The notes below the pieces were generated by a model that was not told where the DNA came from, did not search any database, and worked only from the letters and a program-made list of their open reading frames with translations. A program made the position numbers and the translations under genes. 64,000 nucleotides of DNA from Clostridium mobile (GTDB lineage Bacteria > Bacillota > Clostridia > Clostridiales > Clostridiaceae). Shown here piece after piece: positions 17,370-25,851 of the stretch (the first letter of the stretch is position 1; each line of letters begins with the position of its first letter). Location: NCBI RefSeq assembly GCF_018918285.1, contig NZ_JAHLQF010000005.1, positions 62,001 through 126,000 on the forward strand, in the 5' to 3' direction.

Positions 17370-17915
17370 AACTTTCTTCTCTAATTCCTCAATTAAAGAA
17401 ATATATTTATTTTGAACACCTGTCTCTTTTGCCTTTTCTTCTACCTCTCTACTTCTTGTATTGAGTATATCTTTACTTTTTTCTGATAAAGAACGTTCTG
17501 CAAAAGTATATATAATACTATCTTCTTTATCTATATGACGATTCAATAAATCTGTATAGGATATAGCATTAGCGATTACATCTAATTTAGCCTCTTCATT
17601 GCCATCTTCTAATTCTTTTAAAGCCAATTCTAAATTATGCATATATAATCTTCCCGAATCATGTTCTATTAACATTCCTGTAATTGGCCCTTTTTTCGCC
17701 ATATCAAATTCCTCATCCATAAGAATAAACAATATATTCTCCTCTTTACTATGATGATGTTTGTCAGCATAGTTTCTAACAAAATCTATTATTCTGTAAA
17801 AATCGTTATAATCTACATCTTCATTTTTAAGTACCTTATAACAATATTTTCTTATTACCTTTAGCATTCTCTTAATGTTTTTATGTTCTTCAACCATCAA
17901 TTCTATAGCGTTCAT
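17355..17915 (-). CDS. Hemerythrin domain protein
   Basis: A 186-residue four-helix protein with the di-iron ligand set of cation-binding hemerythrins: H11 (VEEHKNI), H53-H55 with E58/E59 (HHHSKEENILF), EHDSGRLYMH, and H-x3-E in HIDKEDSIIY. Such proteins bind oxygen, NO or peroxide, or store iron under oxidative or nitrosative stress. It lies 10 bp after the 214-residue unknown gene and shares its promoter, which carries a CRP/FNR-like dyad. A stress-protective role for this anaerobe is inferred. Confidence 0.9.
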   Translation of the reverse strand: MNAIELMVEEHKNIKRMLKVIRKYCYKVLKNEDVDYNDFYRIIDFVRNYADKHHHSKEENILFILMDEEFDMAKKGPITGMLIEHDSGRLYMHNLELALKELEDGNEEAKLDVIANAISYTDLLNRHIDKEDSIIYTFAERSLSEKSKDILNTRSREVEEKAKETGVQNKYISLIEELEKKVKVSQ

Positions 17916-17925
17916 ATTTATCCCC

Positions 17926-18570
17926 CTATCTTTTAATCTCGTGAACCCTCATACCATTTTTAATAAATGTATAATAATTAAATGGGGTATTTAAAGCTTT
18001 TATAAAAGACTTTATCCAAGCTTCTCTAAGTATATAAAAATTATTCACATCTCCCATTTCCTTTTGCCAATATGGTTCATGTAAACAGCTAGTAGTTATC
18101 CAGCTGTATGTATCTTCACTATTTTCTAACGTTTCATTTACCCTATCGCAAGGCATTCCTTCTAATATATAGTCATTTAACATATTATAGATTTCCATAG
18201 GCGCGGATACTGTGGATTTCTCTGCATATTCACTGCCTAATTTACCACCCTGTTTTTCAAATATATTTATTAAATCTTTAATGCTTTCTGGAGAACTCTT
18301 TAATATTTTTGTAACCCACGCACTCTGCCTTCCTTCACCTCTAGATATTTTATCTTGTAACCATCCATGTATGTTAGAAGTATCTACGATTTCTTCTAAT
18401 GGCTTGTTTTCTATTGGTGCACCATATTTGTTATATATCTCTTTCTTCCACTCATCTACAGGAAAATCACCTTTCTCTTTTGCCCAATCAACTATATTTT
18501 CTTCCAGTCCTTCAAACCATTTTATTTTATTGAATAGCCAATAATGTATTTTACCTAAAAATAAACTCAT
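17926..18570 (-). CDS. Conserved hypothetical protein co-transcribed with hemerythrin
   Basis: A 214-residue cytoplasmic protein that I do not recognise. It is rich in Trp and acidic residues and has no signal peptide or membrane helix. A possible functional patch is MPCDRVNETL followed by WITTSCLHEPYWQK, with two Cys and a His that could bind metal or cofactor. It sits directly upstream of the hemerythrin gene and downstream of an 18-codon ORF whose stop overlaps its RBS. The neighbourhood suggests a role in redox or nitrosative stress, but no family assignment is made. Confidence 0.7.
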   Translation of the reverse strand: MSLFLGKIHYWLFNKIKWFEGLEENIVDWAKEKGDFPVDEWKKEIYNKYGAPIENKPLEEIVDTSNIHGWLQDKISRGEGRQSAWVTKILKSSPESIKDLINIFEKQGGKLGSEYAEKSTVSAPMEIYNMLNDYILEGMPCDRVNETLENSEDTYSWITTSCLHEPYWQKEMGDVNNFYILREAWIKSFIKALNTPFNYYTFIKNGMRVHEIKR

Positions 18571-18583
18571 ATTCTCACTCCTC

Positions 18584-18640
18584 CTATCTATTTAACCCTT
18601 CTAATAATTCATCAATGCTTATAATATCCTTATTAATCAT
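18584..18640 (-). CDS. Putative 18-residue leader peptide or DUF1858 remnant
   Basis: ATG at 18640 is preceded by GAGGTGG at good spacing. The ORF reads MINKDIISIDELLEGLNR and stops at TAG right before the GGAGG of the next gene. The first residues resemble the start of DUF1858 domains (compare INKDMTIGEVI in the protein at 55287). Translation could be coupled to the downstream gene. Too short for statistical support. Confidence 0.35.
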   Translation of the reverse strand: MINKDIISIDELLEGLNR

Positions 18641-18697
18641 TTTTATTCCACCTCATTTGTATGATGATTTCCACTTAATTTATTAGTATATGATCTT

Positions 18698-18740
18698 ATT
18701 ATAATTATTATTTTCCCTAACTTCTGTAACATAGGTTACA
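18698..18740 (-). promoter_or_regulatory. CRP/FNR-like dyad and -10 box of the hemerythrin operon
   Basis: TGTAAC-ATAG-GTTACA at 18725-18740 is a perfect 6-bp dyad with 4-nt spacer. On the minus strand a perfect TATAAT lies at 18703-18698. Placing the start at 18691 centres the dyad at -41.5, the class II activator position. No good -35 is seen, as expected for an activated promoter. The regulator (for example an HcpR/FNR-type protein) is inferred. Confidence 0.5.
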
Positions 18741-18877
18741 AATCTAAAATATTGTATATCTTTTTTGTATACTTTGATGGTTAATTCCTTATATTTACAC
18801 TATCTTCCCTTTATAATATAATGAAATATGTATTAATAATATAGTAACAATATTTACAGCTCATTGTTTATCAAAGG

Positions 18878-19795
18878 ATGGTGATTCAAATAAAATATAA
18901 ATTTAAAAATAAAGCTTTACTAGCTGACCTATCTCTATTATTTGTAGCTATAATATGGGGTAGTGGTTTTGTAGCCACTAAAAATGCATTAGATGCCTAC
19001 TCTCCTTATTTTATAATAGCTTCTAGATTTTCTATTGCCTGTTTATTTATAGGAATAATATTTGCAAAGAAAATAAAAAGTATCAATAAAAAAGATCTTT
19101 TAGCTGGATCTATAATCGGATTTTTTCTTTTTTTTGGTTTTGCTACTCAAACAGTAGGTCTTCAATATACTACTGCTGCAAAACAATCCTTTTTAACAGG
19201 CACTAATGTTGTTATGGTACCTTTTGTATATTGGATAGTTAAAAAACAAAAACCTGATATTTACAATCTTACAGCTACTTTTTTATGTCTTATTGGCATA
19301 GGATTTTTAACATTTGAAGGCAGTTTGCGCATAAACCTTGGGGATGGACTTACTTTGATGTGCGCTTTATTTTTTGCTTGTCACATAGTTGCAGTAGGAT
19401 ATTTTGCTGAAAATCATGATCCTATAATACTTACTTTTATTCAATTTCTAGTTGCTTCTATACTATCAATTATAAGTGTTTTTATGTTTAATGAACTACC
19501 CTCATCTTTTTCTAAAGAAGGTCTTTTTCCAATTCTGTATTTAGGGTTATTTAGCACATTATTAGCTTTTTTGATACAAAATGTATCTCAAAAATTTACT
19601 ACTCCAACCCATGCAGCAATTATTTTATGTCTTGAGTCTGTATTTGGAAGTTTATTATCTTGCTTTTTATTGGGGGAATCTTTCACATATAAAATGTTTA
19701 TAGGATGTGCAGTGATTTTTCTAGCTATTATAACAGCAGAGACAAAGTGGGAATTTTTAAAAGCTACGGAGGTGGAAAATAATTATGAATATTAA
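18878..19795 (+). CDS. EamA/DMT family transporter
   Basis: A 305-residue protein with ten predicted helices in two EamA repeats: the first opens with LLFVAIIWGSGFVATKNAL, the second spans residues about 150-285. The family exports or imports amino acids, nucleosides or other metabolites, and the substrate is not readable. The chosen ATG overlaps an AAGGATGGTG sequence that itself looks like an RBS, so the true start may be a few codons later. It overlaps the aminopeptidase gene by 11 nt, so the two are coupled. Confidence 0.85.
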   Translation: MVIQIKYKFKNKALLADLSLLFVAIIWGSGFVATKNALDAYSPYFIIASRFSIACLFIGIIFAKKIKSINKKDLLAGSIIGFFLFFGFATQTVGLQYTTAAKQSFLTGTNVVMVPFVYWIVKKQKPDIYNLTATFLCLIGIGFLTFEGSLRINLGDGLTLMCALFFACHIVAVGYFAENHDPIILTFIQFLVASILSIISVFMFNELPSSFSKEGLFPILYLGLFSTLLAFLIQNVSQKFTTPTHAAIILCLESVFGSLLSCFLLGESFTYKMFIGCAVIFLAIITAETKWEFLKATEVENNYEY

Positions 19796-21563
19796 TGACA
19801 AACTTAAAAAACTAAGGGAGCATATGATAATATCGGGACTAGATGCTTATATAGTTCCTAGTTATGATGCTCATCAAAGCGAATATGTACACGACCATTG
19901 GAAATCTAGAACCTGGCTATCGGGTTTTACAGGTTCTGCCGGTACCTTAGTAATCACTTTAAAAGAAAGTGGATTATGGACTGATGGTAGATATTTTATA
20001 CAAGCTGAAAATGAATTAAAAGGCTCTGAGATTAAACTATTTAAGATGAGAGAACCAGGTGTACCTAGTTATAAAGAATGGTTAAAAGATAACTTAACTG
20101 CTAATTGCAAAATAGGTTTTGACGGTAAAGTAATGCCTATATCAGATATAAAAGATTTAAAAAACACCTTAAATAATCATACCATAAATTTAGAGGGTAG
20201 CTATGATATTGTAGATTTAATATGGACTAATAGACCAAGCCTTCCTTTAGATAAGATATTCGTTCATCCTAAAAAATTTGCTGGAAAAGATATAAATGAG
20301 AAACTATCTTTAGTAAGAAGAGAAATGTCTAACCTAAAAGCAGACTACTACCTCTTAACTACTTTGGACGATATTGCTTGGCTATTTAATATAAGAGGAA
20401 ATGATGTGAAAAATAATCCTGTAGCCATAAGCTATTCATTAATTTCAAAGGATGAAATCTACTTATTTATTGACAAAGAAAAATTAACTACAGATGTGGT
20501 AGAGGAGTTAACTTATTTTCATGTGAAAATAGAGGATTATAATTCAATATACAATTCTATTACAAAGATTCCATCTAATAATTCTATTTTAGTAGATGCC
20601 GCTAAAACAAGTTTTAATTTATATAACTCTATACCATGTCATTGTAAAATTATTAAAGGACAAAACTTAGTACAAAATATTAAAGCTATAAAAAATACCA
20701 TTGAAATAGAACACATTAAAAATTGTCATATAAAAGATGGAGTTGCAATGGTTAAGTTCTTATATTGGTTAAAAAGCAATATAGGCAAAGAAACAATTAC
20801 AGAAATCTCTGCCTCTAATAAATTAGAAGCTTTTAGAAATGAACAGCTTCACTTTATAACTCCAAGTTTTGACACTATAGCTGCTTATAAAGATCATGCT
20901 GCTATGATGCACTATAAAGCTACAGAAGATAACCAATATACTCTTGAAAATAAGAGTTTGTTCCTAGTTGATTCAGGAGGCCAATACCTTGATGGAACCA
21001 CTGACATAACAAGAACTATAGTTTTAGGAGAAATTACTCCTGAAGAAAAACATCACTTCACCCTTGTATTAAAAGGTCATATTGCCTTAAGTAAGGCAAA
21101 GTTTTTACATGGTGTAACTGGAACAAATCTAGATGTACTAGCAAGGCTCCCTATTTGGAGTGAAGGTATTGATTATAAGTGCGGAACAGGTCACGGAGTT
21201 GGATATTGCTTAAGTGTTCATGAAGCACCACAAAGATTTTCTATTAACTATAATGAAGCGGTACTAGAAGAAGGTATGATAATTACTAATGAGCCAGGTA
21301 TATATATTGAAGGTAAACATGGTATTAGAACTGAAAACGAACTATTAATTATTCAGGATGAAGTCACTGATTTTGGTACATTTATGAGATTTGAAACAAT
21401 TACTTATTGCCCTATAGATTTACAAGGGGTAGATGTAACCATACTTACCCCTGAAGAAAAGCAGTGGCTAAATGATTATCATAAAAAGGTTTATACTCTA
21501 TTATATCCTCATCTAAATACAGATGAAAAACTATGGTTAAAAGAAGCAACTTCTGAAATTTAG
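19785..21563 (+). CDS. Xaa-Pro aminopeptidase (M24B, aminopeptidase P)
   Basis: A 592-residue long-form aminopeptidase P: two creatinase N-terminal-like domains (about 1-130 and 150-300), then the pita-bread M24 domain. Metal ligands are visible: D in LVDSGGQYLDG, D in TTDITRT, H in GTGHGVGYC, E in NEPGIYI and E in RTENELL. It removes N-terminal residues before proline, in the cytoplasm. The chain is close to that of eukaryotic-type long APP rather than the 440-residue PepP. Co-transcribed with the EamA transporter. Confidence 0.93.
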   Translation: MNINDKLKKLREHMIISGLDAYIVPSYDAHQSEYVHDHWKSRTWLSGFTGSAGTLVITLKESGLWTDGRYFIQAENELKGSEIKLFKMREPGVPSYKEWLKDNLTANCKIGFDGKVMPISDIKDLKNTLNNHTINLEGSYDIVDLIWTNRPSLPLDKIFVHPKKFAGKDINEKLSLVRREMSNLKADYYLLTTLDDIAWLFNIRGNDVKNNPVAISYSLISKDEIYLFIDKEKLTTDVVEELTYFHVKIEDYNSIYNSITKIPSNNSILVDAAKTSFNLYNSIPCHCKIIKGQNLVQNIKAIKNTIEIEHIKNCHIKDGVAMVKFLYWLKSNIGKETITEISASNKLEAFRNEQLHFITPSFDTIAAYKDHAAMMHYKATEDNQYTLENKSLFLVDSGGQYLDGTTDITRTIVLGEITPEEKHHFTLVLKGHIALSKAKFLHGVTGTNLDVLARLPIWSEGIDYKCGTGHGVGYCLSVHEAPQRFSINYNEAVLEEGMIITNEPGIYIEGKHGIRTENELLIIQDEVTDFGTFMRFETITYCPIDLQGVDVTILTPEEKQWLNDYHKKVYTLLYPHLNTDEKLWLKEATSEI

Positions 21564-21655
21564 TGAAGAGCAAAAAGTTATGATGAAAATTCTTCTGGAA
21601 TTTTTCAATAATATATTTATAAAAATTACAGAGGAATTTCATCCTTTACTCTTCA
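21564..21655. terminator. Long imperfect hairpin between convergent genes
   Basis: TGAAGAG (21564-21570) pairs with CTCTTCA (21649-21655), and the inner GATGAAAATTCTTC with GAGGAATTTCATC. It ends in ATTTTTCAATTTT on the plus strand. Probable bidirectional terminator. Confidence 0.45.
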
Positions 21656-21669
21656 TTTTTCAATTTTCA

Positions 21670-22092
21670 TTATTTATCTATATAAAGCGAATAAAGTTTC
21701 TCCCAAACATCTGGATAGCTTCTTTTTAAATTTATAATTTTAAAATCATTATTTATAAACACTTGAGAAGTATAGCCATTGGCTAAAAGCTTATTATCCT
21801 CTTCTCTTATTACATTATAATTAAATATAACCTTTACTGGACTTAATTCCTTGATAAATGTCTCAATGATTATATCATCATCGTATTTAGCTCCTTCTAT
21901 GTATTTACAATAAGTTTCTACTAAAGGCATCATAATTCCCATATCTTCTACATCTTTATAAGTCATGCCAGCCTTAAGTATATACTCTCCTCTCCCAATT
22001 TCAAACCAAGTGTAGTAATTAGCATGGTAAACTATTCCCATTTTATCTGTTTCCGCATACCTAACCTTTACTCTTGCTTTGCTTTTATACAT
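21670..22092 (-). CDS. YbgC/FadM-type acyl-CoA thioesterase (hotdog fold)
   Basis: A 140-residue 4HBT protein. RYAETDKMGIVYHANYYTWFEIGR contains the catalytic Asp and the conserved His/Asn region of YbgC-type thioesterases. The ATG at 22092, spaced from GTGGGG, is preferred over the in-frame GTG at 22104, which is itself part of the RBS. The family hydrolyses acyl-CoA or 4-hydroxybenzoyl-CoA-like thioesters. It is not next to tol-pal genes. Substrate unknown. Confidence 0.87.
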   Translation of the reverse strand: MYKSKARVKVRYAETDKMGIVYHANYYTWFEIGRGEYILKAGMTYKDVEDMGIMMPLVETYCKYIEGAKYDDDIIIETFIKELSPVKVIFNYNVIREEDNKLLANGYTSQVFINNDFKIINLKRSYPDVWEKLYSLYIDK

Positions 22093-22243
22093 ATATATCC
22101 CCACTTTCTTTAAAATTAGTATATAAGTTTTATCAACTATTGATTAAATCATACATAGAGTATAACATTATATATAGTTTAATTAAATAAAATTAATCGT
22201 TGTAGCATAAGTTACTCGAGATATATTAAGGAGGATTATAAAC

Positions 22244-23014
22244 ATGAGGTTACTATTAACAAACGATGATGGAATAGATTCAATAGCCCTGCATATTCTA
22301 GCAAAAGAGCTTCAAAAAGAACATGAGATAATAATTGTAGCTCCGAGTACCCAGAGAAGTGCTGCAAGTCATTCTATAACTATCCATAACCCGCTTTCAG
22401 TAAAAGAAGTTACCCTATCTGGGATAAATTCTAAGGCTTACAGCGTTGATGGCACTCCTGCTGACTGCGTTAGAGTTGGATTAGAAAAAATAATAACTAA
22501 ACCAGTAGACATGGTTATATCAGGTACTAATATAGGGGCTAATTTAGGAAGGGACATTCTCTACTCAGGAACTGTTTCTGCAGCTGTAGAAGCTGCTATC
22601 AGCAAGATACCTTCTATTGCTATGTCCTGCGAAGTAAATTTCTTAAGTAAAATAAAAGAAGAACATTTTATCACTGCTGCTAAATACGCTTCCAAGGTAA
22701 TTGAAATATCAAAAAATAATCTTATAGCTAATGACATAGTATTGAATGTAAATGTTCCTGCCATAAAAGAAGAAGAAATAAAAGGTATTAAGGTTTGCCC
22801 TATGGGCGGTAATCTATACGAGTTTTTTTATGAAGAAAAATCTAATGAAGATGGTACCATGAAACTAGCTCTCTCTGGTAGACATAACGATAATATACAA
22901 GGGAGTACAGATGTATATTATTTAAAAAATAGATATGTAACAATTACTCCTCTTCATTATGACTTTACAAACTTTAAAATACTAAATGAAGTAAATGGGT
23001 GGTTCACTCCATAA
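22244..23014 (+). CDS. surE: 5'/3'-nucleotidase SurE
   Basis: A 256-residue protein of standard SurE length. N7-D8-D9 in LLTNDDGID bind the metal; PSTQRSAASHSIT, DGTPADCVRVG and SGTNIGANLGRDILYSGTVSAA are further SurE signatures. It dephosphorylates nucleoside 5'- and 3'-monophosphates and short polyphosphate. ATG start behind AAGGAGG. Single gene with a terminator overlapping the stop region. Confidence 0.95.
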   Translation: MRLLLTNDDGIDSIALHILAKELQKEHEIIIVAPSTQRSAASHSITIHNPLSVKEVTLSGINSKAYSVDGTPADCVRVGLEKIITKPVDMVISGTNIGANLGRDILYSGTVSAAVEAAISKIPSIAMSCEVNFLSKIKEEHFITAAKYASKVIEISKNNLIANDIVLNVNVPAIKEEEIKGIKVCPMGGNLYEFFYEEKSNEDGTMKLALSGRHNDNIQGSTDVYYLKNRYVTITPLHYDFTNFKILNEVNGWFTP

Positions 23015-23035
23015 TTTTATGGAGTGAATTTTTAT
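23003..23035 (+). terminator. Terminator at the surE stop codon
   Basis: TTCACTCCATA / TATGGAGTGAA stem, then TTTTTATAG. The stem begins inside the last surE codons. Confidence 0.8.
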
Positions 23036-23054
23036 AGTAATAAGATTAAATTCA

Positions 23055-24254
23055 TCAAATTTTACATGATTTTTGATTATCAAATTCTTCTTTAATTTTA
23101 TTTAACTTATCTGTCTCTATTAATAGAGTTAAACCTGTTAGAGCCAACGCCTTTGCTCCTAATATTAATCCTTTATCTCCTTCCCTAGATATAGCAGCTT
23201 CACAAAACTCTTTAGTATGAGATACTAAGGTACTTTCGCCAATTTTTATATAAGGATGTATAGTAGGTATTACATGACTTACGTTCCCAGCATCTGTAGA
23301 ACCTATCCCCTTTACTATATCAGTCCTTATTTCCTCTCCTAAATATCTTATATTATCAATAAATATATCATCTAAGGCTTTATTTCTTACCAAGTTATCT
23401 ACTGGATTTTGAAATGAAATTATATTTAACTTTGCTCCGGTAGCAAAAGAAGCTCCCCTGGCTATATCCTTTACTCTATTTGTTACTTGGTCACATTTTT
23501 TTCTTGTTGCTGCACGTATATAAAATCTGGCTTTAGCGTATTCTGGTACTATATTAGGCATATCCCCTCCATGAGTAATTATTCCATGTATTCGCACATC
23601 ACTAGTAACATGCTGTCTTAATGCATTAATTCCATTAAACAACTGAATGATAGCATCTAACGCATTTATGCCTTTTTCTGGACAAGCCGCTGCATGAGCT
23701 GGTTTGCCTATGAACTCAAAATCTAAAGGATCTACAGCTAATGAAGTACTGGTTGAGGAAGTTTCATTAGATGGATGTATCATCATACAAACATCTGTAC
23801 CATGAAAAATATTCTCTCGTACAAAGCTTCCTTTCGCACTACCATTTTCTCCTCCTTCTTCTGCTGGAGTTCCAAAAACTATAACTTCACCTCCTGTTTT
23901 ATCTAAAACTTTACCTAGAGATATAGCTGCTGCTACGCTTGCTGCCCCAATAATATTATGTCCACAAGCGTGTCCTAAACCTGGCAACGCATCGTATTCT
24001 GCTAGATAGCCTATAACAGGTCCATTTTTATAACTACTTTTCTTTCTAGCAATAAAAGCAGTGGCGTGTCCTGCTATATTTTTTTCCACATGGAATCCTT
24101 CTTCTTCTAGTTTAGATGTTAAGACTTCTAAAGCGAAGAATTCTTCATTTCCTACTTCAGGTTTTTGGTGAATACTATGACTGATATTAATATACTTTTC
24201 TTTATTTTTTTCTACCTCCTCTACTATTACACTTCTTAATTCTTTTAAACTCAT
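23055..24254 (-). CDS. M20 family amidohydrolase under SAM-I riboswitch control
   Basis: A 399-residue M20D-type metal hydrolase (AbgB-like). Features: GYLAEYDALPGLGHACGHNIIGAA with Asp and CGHN metal ligands, GTPAEEGGENGSA with the catalytic Glu pair, and a C-terminal VSHTKEF ligand region; the lid dimerisation domain lies between about 185 and 300. The family removes acyl groups from amino acids or dipeptides. A SAM-I riboswitch directly upstream indicates a role in methionine/cysteine supply, such as deacylating an N-acyl sulfur amino acid. That substrate is inferred. Confidence 0.88.
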   Translation of the reverse strand: MSLKELRSVIVEEVEKNKEKYINISHSIHQKPEVGNEEFFALEVLTSKLEEEGFHVEKNIAGHATAFIARKKSSYKNGPVIGYLAEYDALPGLGHACGHNIIGAASVAAAISLGKVLDKTGGEVIVFGTPAEEGGENGSAKGSFVRENIFHGTDVCMMIHPSNETSSTSTSLAVDPLDFEFIGKPAHAAACPEKGINALDAIIQLFNGINALRQHVTSDVRIHGIITHGGDMPNIVPEYAKARFYIRAATRKKCDQVTNRVKDIARGASFATGAKLNIISFQNPVDNLVRNKALDDIFIDNIRYLGEEIRTDIVKGIGSTDAGNVSHVIPTIHPYIKIGESTLVSHTKEFCEAAISREGDKGLILGAKALALTGLTLLIETDKLNKIKEEFDNQKSCKI

Positions 24255-24291
24255 TAAAATATCCCCCTTTTTAAAACTTATAAAAAATAAA

Positions 24292-24319
24292 GCCTCTTCT
24301 TAAAAAATAAGAAGAGGCA
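24292..24319 (-). terminator. SAM-I expression-platform terminator (M20 gene)
   Basis: GCCTCTTCTTA-type 11-bp stem read on the minus strand, followed by TTTATTTTTTATAAG, between aptamer and M20 start codon. Confidence 0.85.
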
Positions 24320-24334
24320 AATATACCTTACTTG

Positions 24335-24441
24335 TTCTTATCTTTCAAGAAAACTCTTGTTGGATTTGGCACAGTATTCTAGCTAAAGAACCCGCTGCCG
24401 AGGTTTCACAGGGCCAATCCCTCCACCTCTCTGGATAAGAA
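24335..24441 (-). ncRNA. SAM-I (S-box) riboswitch upstream of the M20 amidohydrolase
   Basis: Read on the minus strand: P1 CTTATC...GATAAG, then AGAGAGGTGGAGGGA, GGCCCTGTGAAACCTCGGCA, a variable P3, and GTGCCAAATCC-AACA before CTTGAAAGATAAG. These are the conserved S-box blocks. With SAM bound, P1 forms and the terminator at 24292-24319 stops transcription, so the M20 gene is off when methionine is plentiful. Confidence 0.92.
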
Positions 24442-24570
24442 TTTCAATATTCATTTATAAAAATACTAAACTCTTTTCTTGAAAATGTCAACATTAATTT
24501 TTTTATTTTAGTTATTGACATATAATAAAATACTGATATAATTGAAATCAATAATTTAATACGAAATTGA

Positions 24571-24675
24571 CCTTATCAAGAGAAACTGAGGGACTGGCCC
24601 TATGACGTTTCAGCAACCAACATATTAATATGTACGGTGCTAAATCCAGCAGAACTAAGTTCTGAAAGATGAGGA
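24571..24675 (+). ncRNA. SAM-I (S-box) riboswitch upstream of metNIQ
   Basis: P1 CCTTATC / GATGAGG (with a wobble), conserved AGAGAAACTGAGGGACTGGCCC, ATGACGTTTCAGCAACC, GGTGCTAAATCCAGCA and CTGAAAGATGAGG. A terminator hairpin follows at 24731-24764. It controls the methionine ABC transporter operon. It is back to back with the minus-strand S-box, about 130 bp apart. Confidence 0.94.
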
Positions 24676-24730
24676 AGGATTAGTGCAATTTGTGTGTCCT
24701 TTCTAGGGGCCTTTTTTATTGCCAATAGGT

Positions 24731-24764
24731 ATCCTCTTCTTTTAGAAAAAGAAGAGGATTTTTT
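24731..24764 (+). terminator. SAM-I expression-platform terminator (metNIQ)
   Basis: ATCCTCTTCTTTT-type stem pairing with AAAAAGAAGAGGAT, then TTTTTTTATTTA, 29 bp before the metN start. Confidence 0.88.
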
Positions 24765-24792
24765 TATTTATAAAAATAAGGAGGTATGTACT

Positions 24793-25851
24793 TTGATATT
24801 AATACAAAATGTAAAAAAATCTTATTTCAGTAATAATAATACTGTTGATGCCCTTAAAAATGTAACTTTAAAAATAGATAAAGGTGATATTTTTGGAGTT
24901 ATAGGGTATAGCGGAGCAGGAAAAAGCACACTGTTAAGGTGTATAAATTTACTGGAGAAGCCAAGTGGCGGAAAAGTTATAATAAACAATCAGGAATTAA
25001 CTTCAATGGATGAAAAAAGCTTGCGAAGATGTAGAAAGAAAATCGGAATGATATTTCAACATTTTAATCTAATGAGCAATAGAAATGTATTTAAAAACAT
25101 CTCATATCCTCTTAAAGGGAGCGGACTAAATAAAAATCAATTAGAAGAGAAGGTAATTAATCTACTAAAAATAGTTGGACTTGAGGACAAATTAAAAGCT
25201 TACCCCTCTCAATTAAGTGGAGGTGAAAAACAAAGAGTTGCTATTGCAAGAGCCTTGGCTAATGATCCTGAAGTTCTTCTTTGTGATGAAGCTACTTCTG
25301 CTTTAGATCCACAAAATACAAAATCCATATTAAGTCTTCTAAGGGATATAAATAAGAAACTAAATATTACAATAATGCTTATAACCCATCAAATGGAAGT
25401 AGTTAAAGAGATATGTAATAAGGTAGCAATAATGGAAGGAGGTGAGGTTGTGGAGGTTGGAAACACCCTGAATGTATTTACATCTCCTAAAAACTCTACA
25501 ACTAAAGAGTTTGTGGCTAGTATATTCAAATATGAAAATGTGTTGGAATCTTATAATACTTTAAATAATGAAATCATAGCAAAAATCTCTTATATAGGGG
25601 AAACTTCTGGTGAAGCCTTAATATCTAAAATATCCATTGATTTCAACATTTATGTAAATATTTTATATGGAAATATTGAGAACATTCAAGGTGTTCCTGT
25701 TGGAAATTTAATTGTGGCCTTCAACGGTGATGAGAGAAAAATATTAGAATCTATAGATTATTTAAACAAAAATAATGTAAATGTAGAGGTGATAAATTAT
25801 GATAAAAGCTCTAATAGATCTGATTCCCAATGTAATAGAACTGTTTCCTGA
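24793..25851 (+). CDS. metN: Methionine ABC transporter ATP-binding protein
   Basis: A 352-residue protein when started at TTG 24793, behind AAGGAGG. A longer frame from 24694 would run through the riboswitch terminator and is rejected. Walker A GYSGAGKS, signature LSGGEKQRVAIARALA, Walker B VLLCDEATSALDP and H-loop ITHQMEV are present. The C-terminal NIL/ACT-like domain (about 265-340) is the methionine-sensing domain of MetN. The 3' end overlaps metI by 53 nt, giving an unusual Ser/Asn-rich tail after VEVINY. Confidence 0.94.
   Translation: MILIQNVKKSYFSNNNTVDALKNVTLKIDKGDIFGVIGYSGAGKSTLLRCINLLEKPSGGKVIINNQELTSMDEKSLRRCRKKIGMIFQHFNLMSNRNVFKNISYPLKGSGLNKNQLEEKVINLLKIVGLEDKLKAYPSQLSGGEKQRVAIARALANDPEVLLCDEATSALDPQNTKSILSLLRDINKKLNITIMLITHQMEVVKEICNKVAIMEGGEVVEVGNTLNVFTSPKNSTTKEFVASIFKYENVLESYNTLNNEIIAKISYIGETSGEALISKISIDFNIYVNILYGNIENIQGVPVGNLIVAFNGDERKILESIDYLNKNNVNVEVINYDKSSNRSDSQCNRTVS

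Noticed and set aside
18725-18740. Dyad as promoter element of the EamA gene on the plus strand
   Set aside because: It is about 140 bp from that start; the -41.5 spacing and -10 box fit the minus-strand operon better.
24694-24792. 33-codon N-terminal extension of metN
   Set aside because: It crosses the riboswitch terminator; TTG at 24793 has an AAGGAGG site and fits family length.
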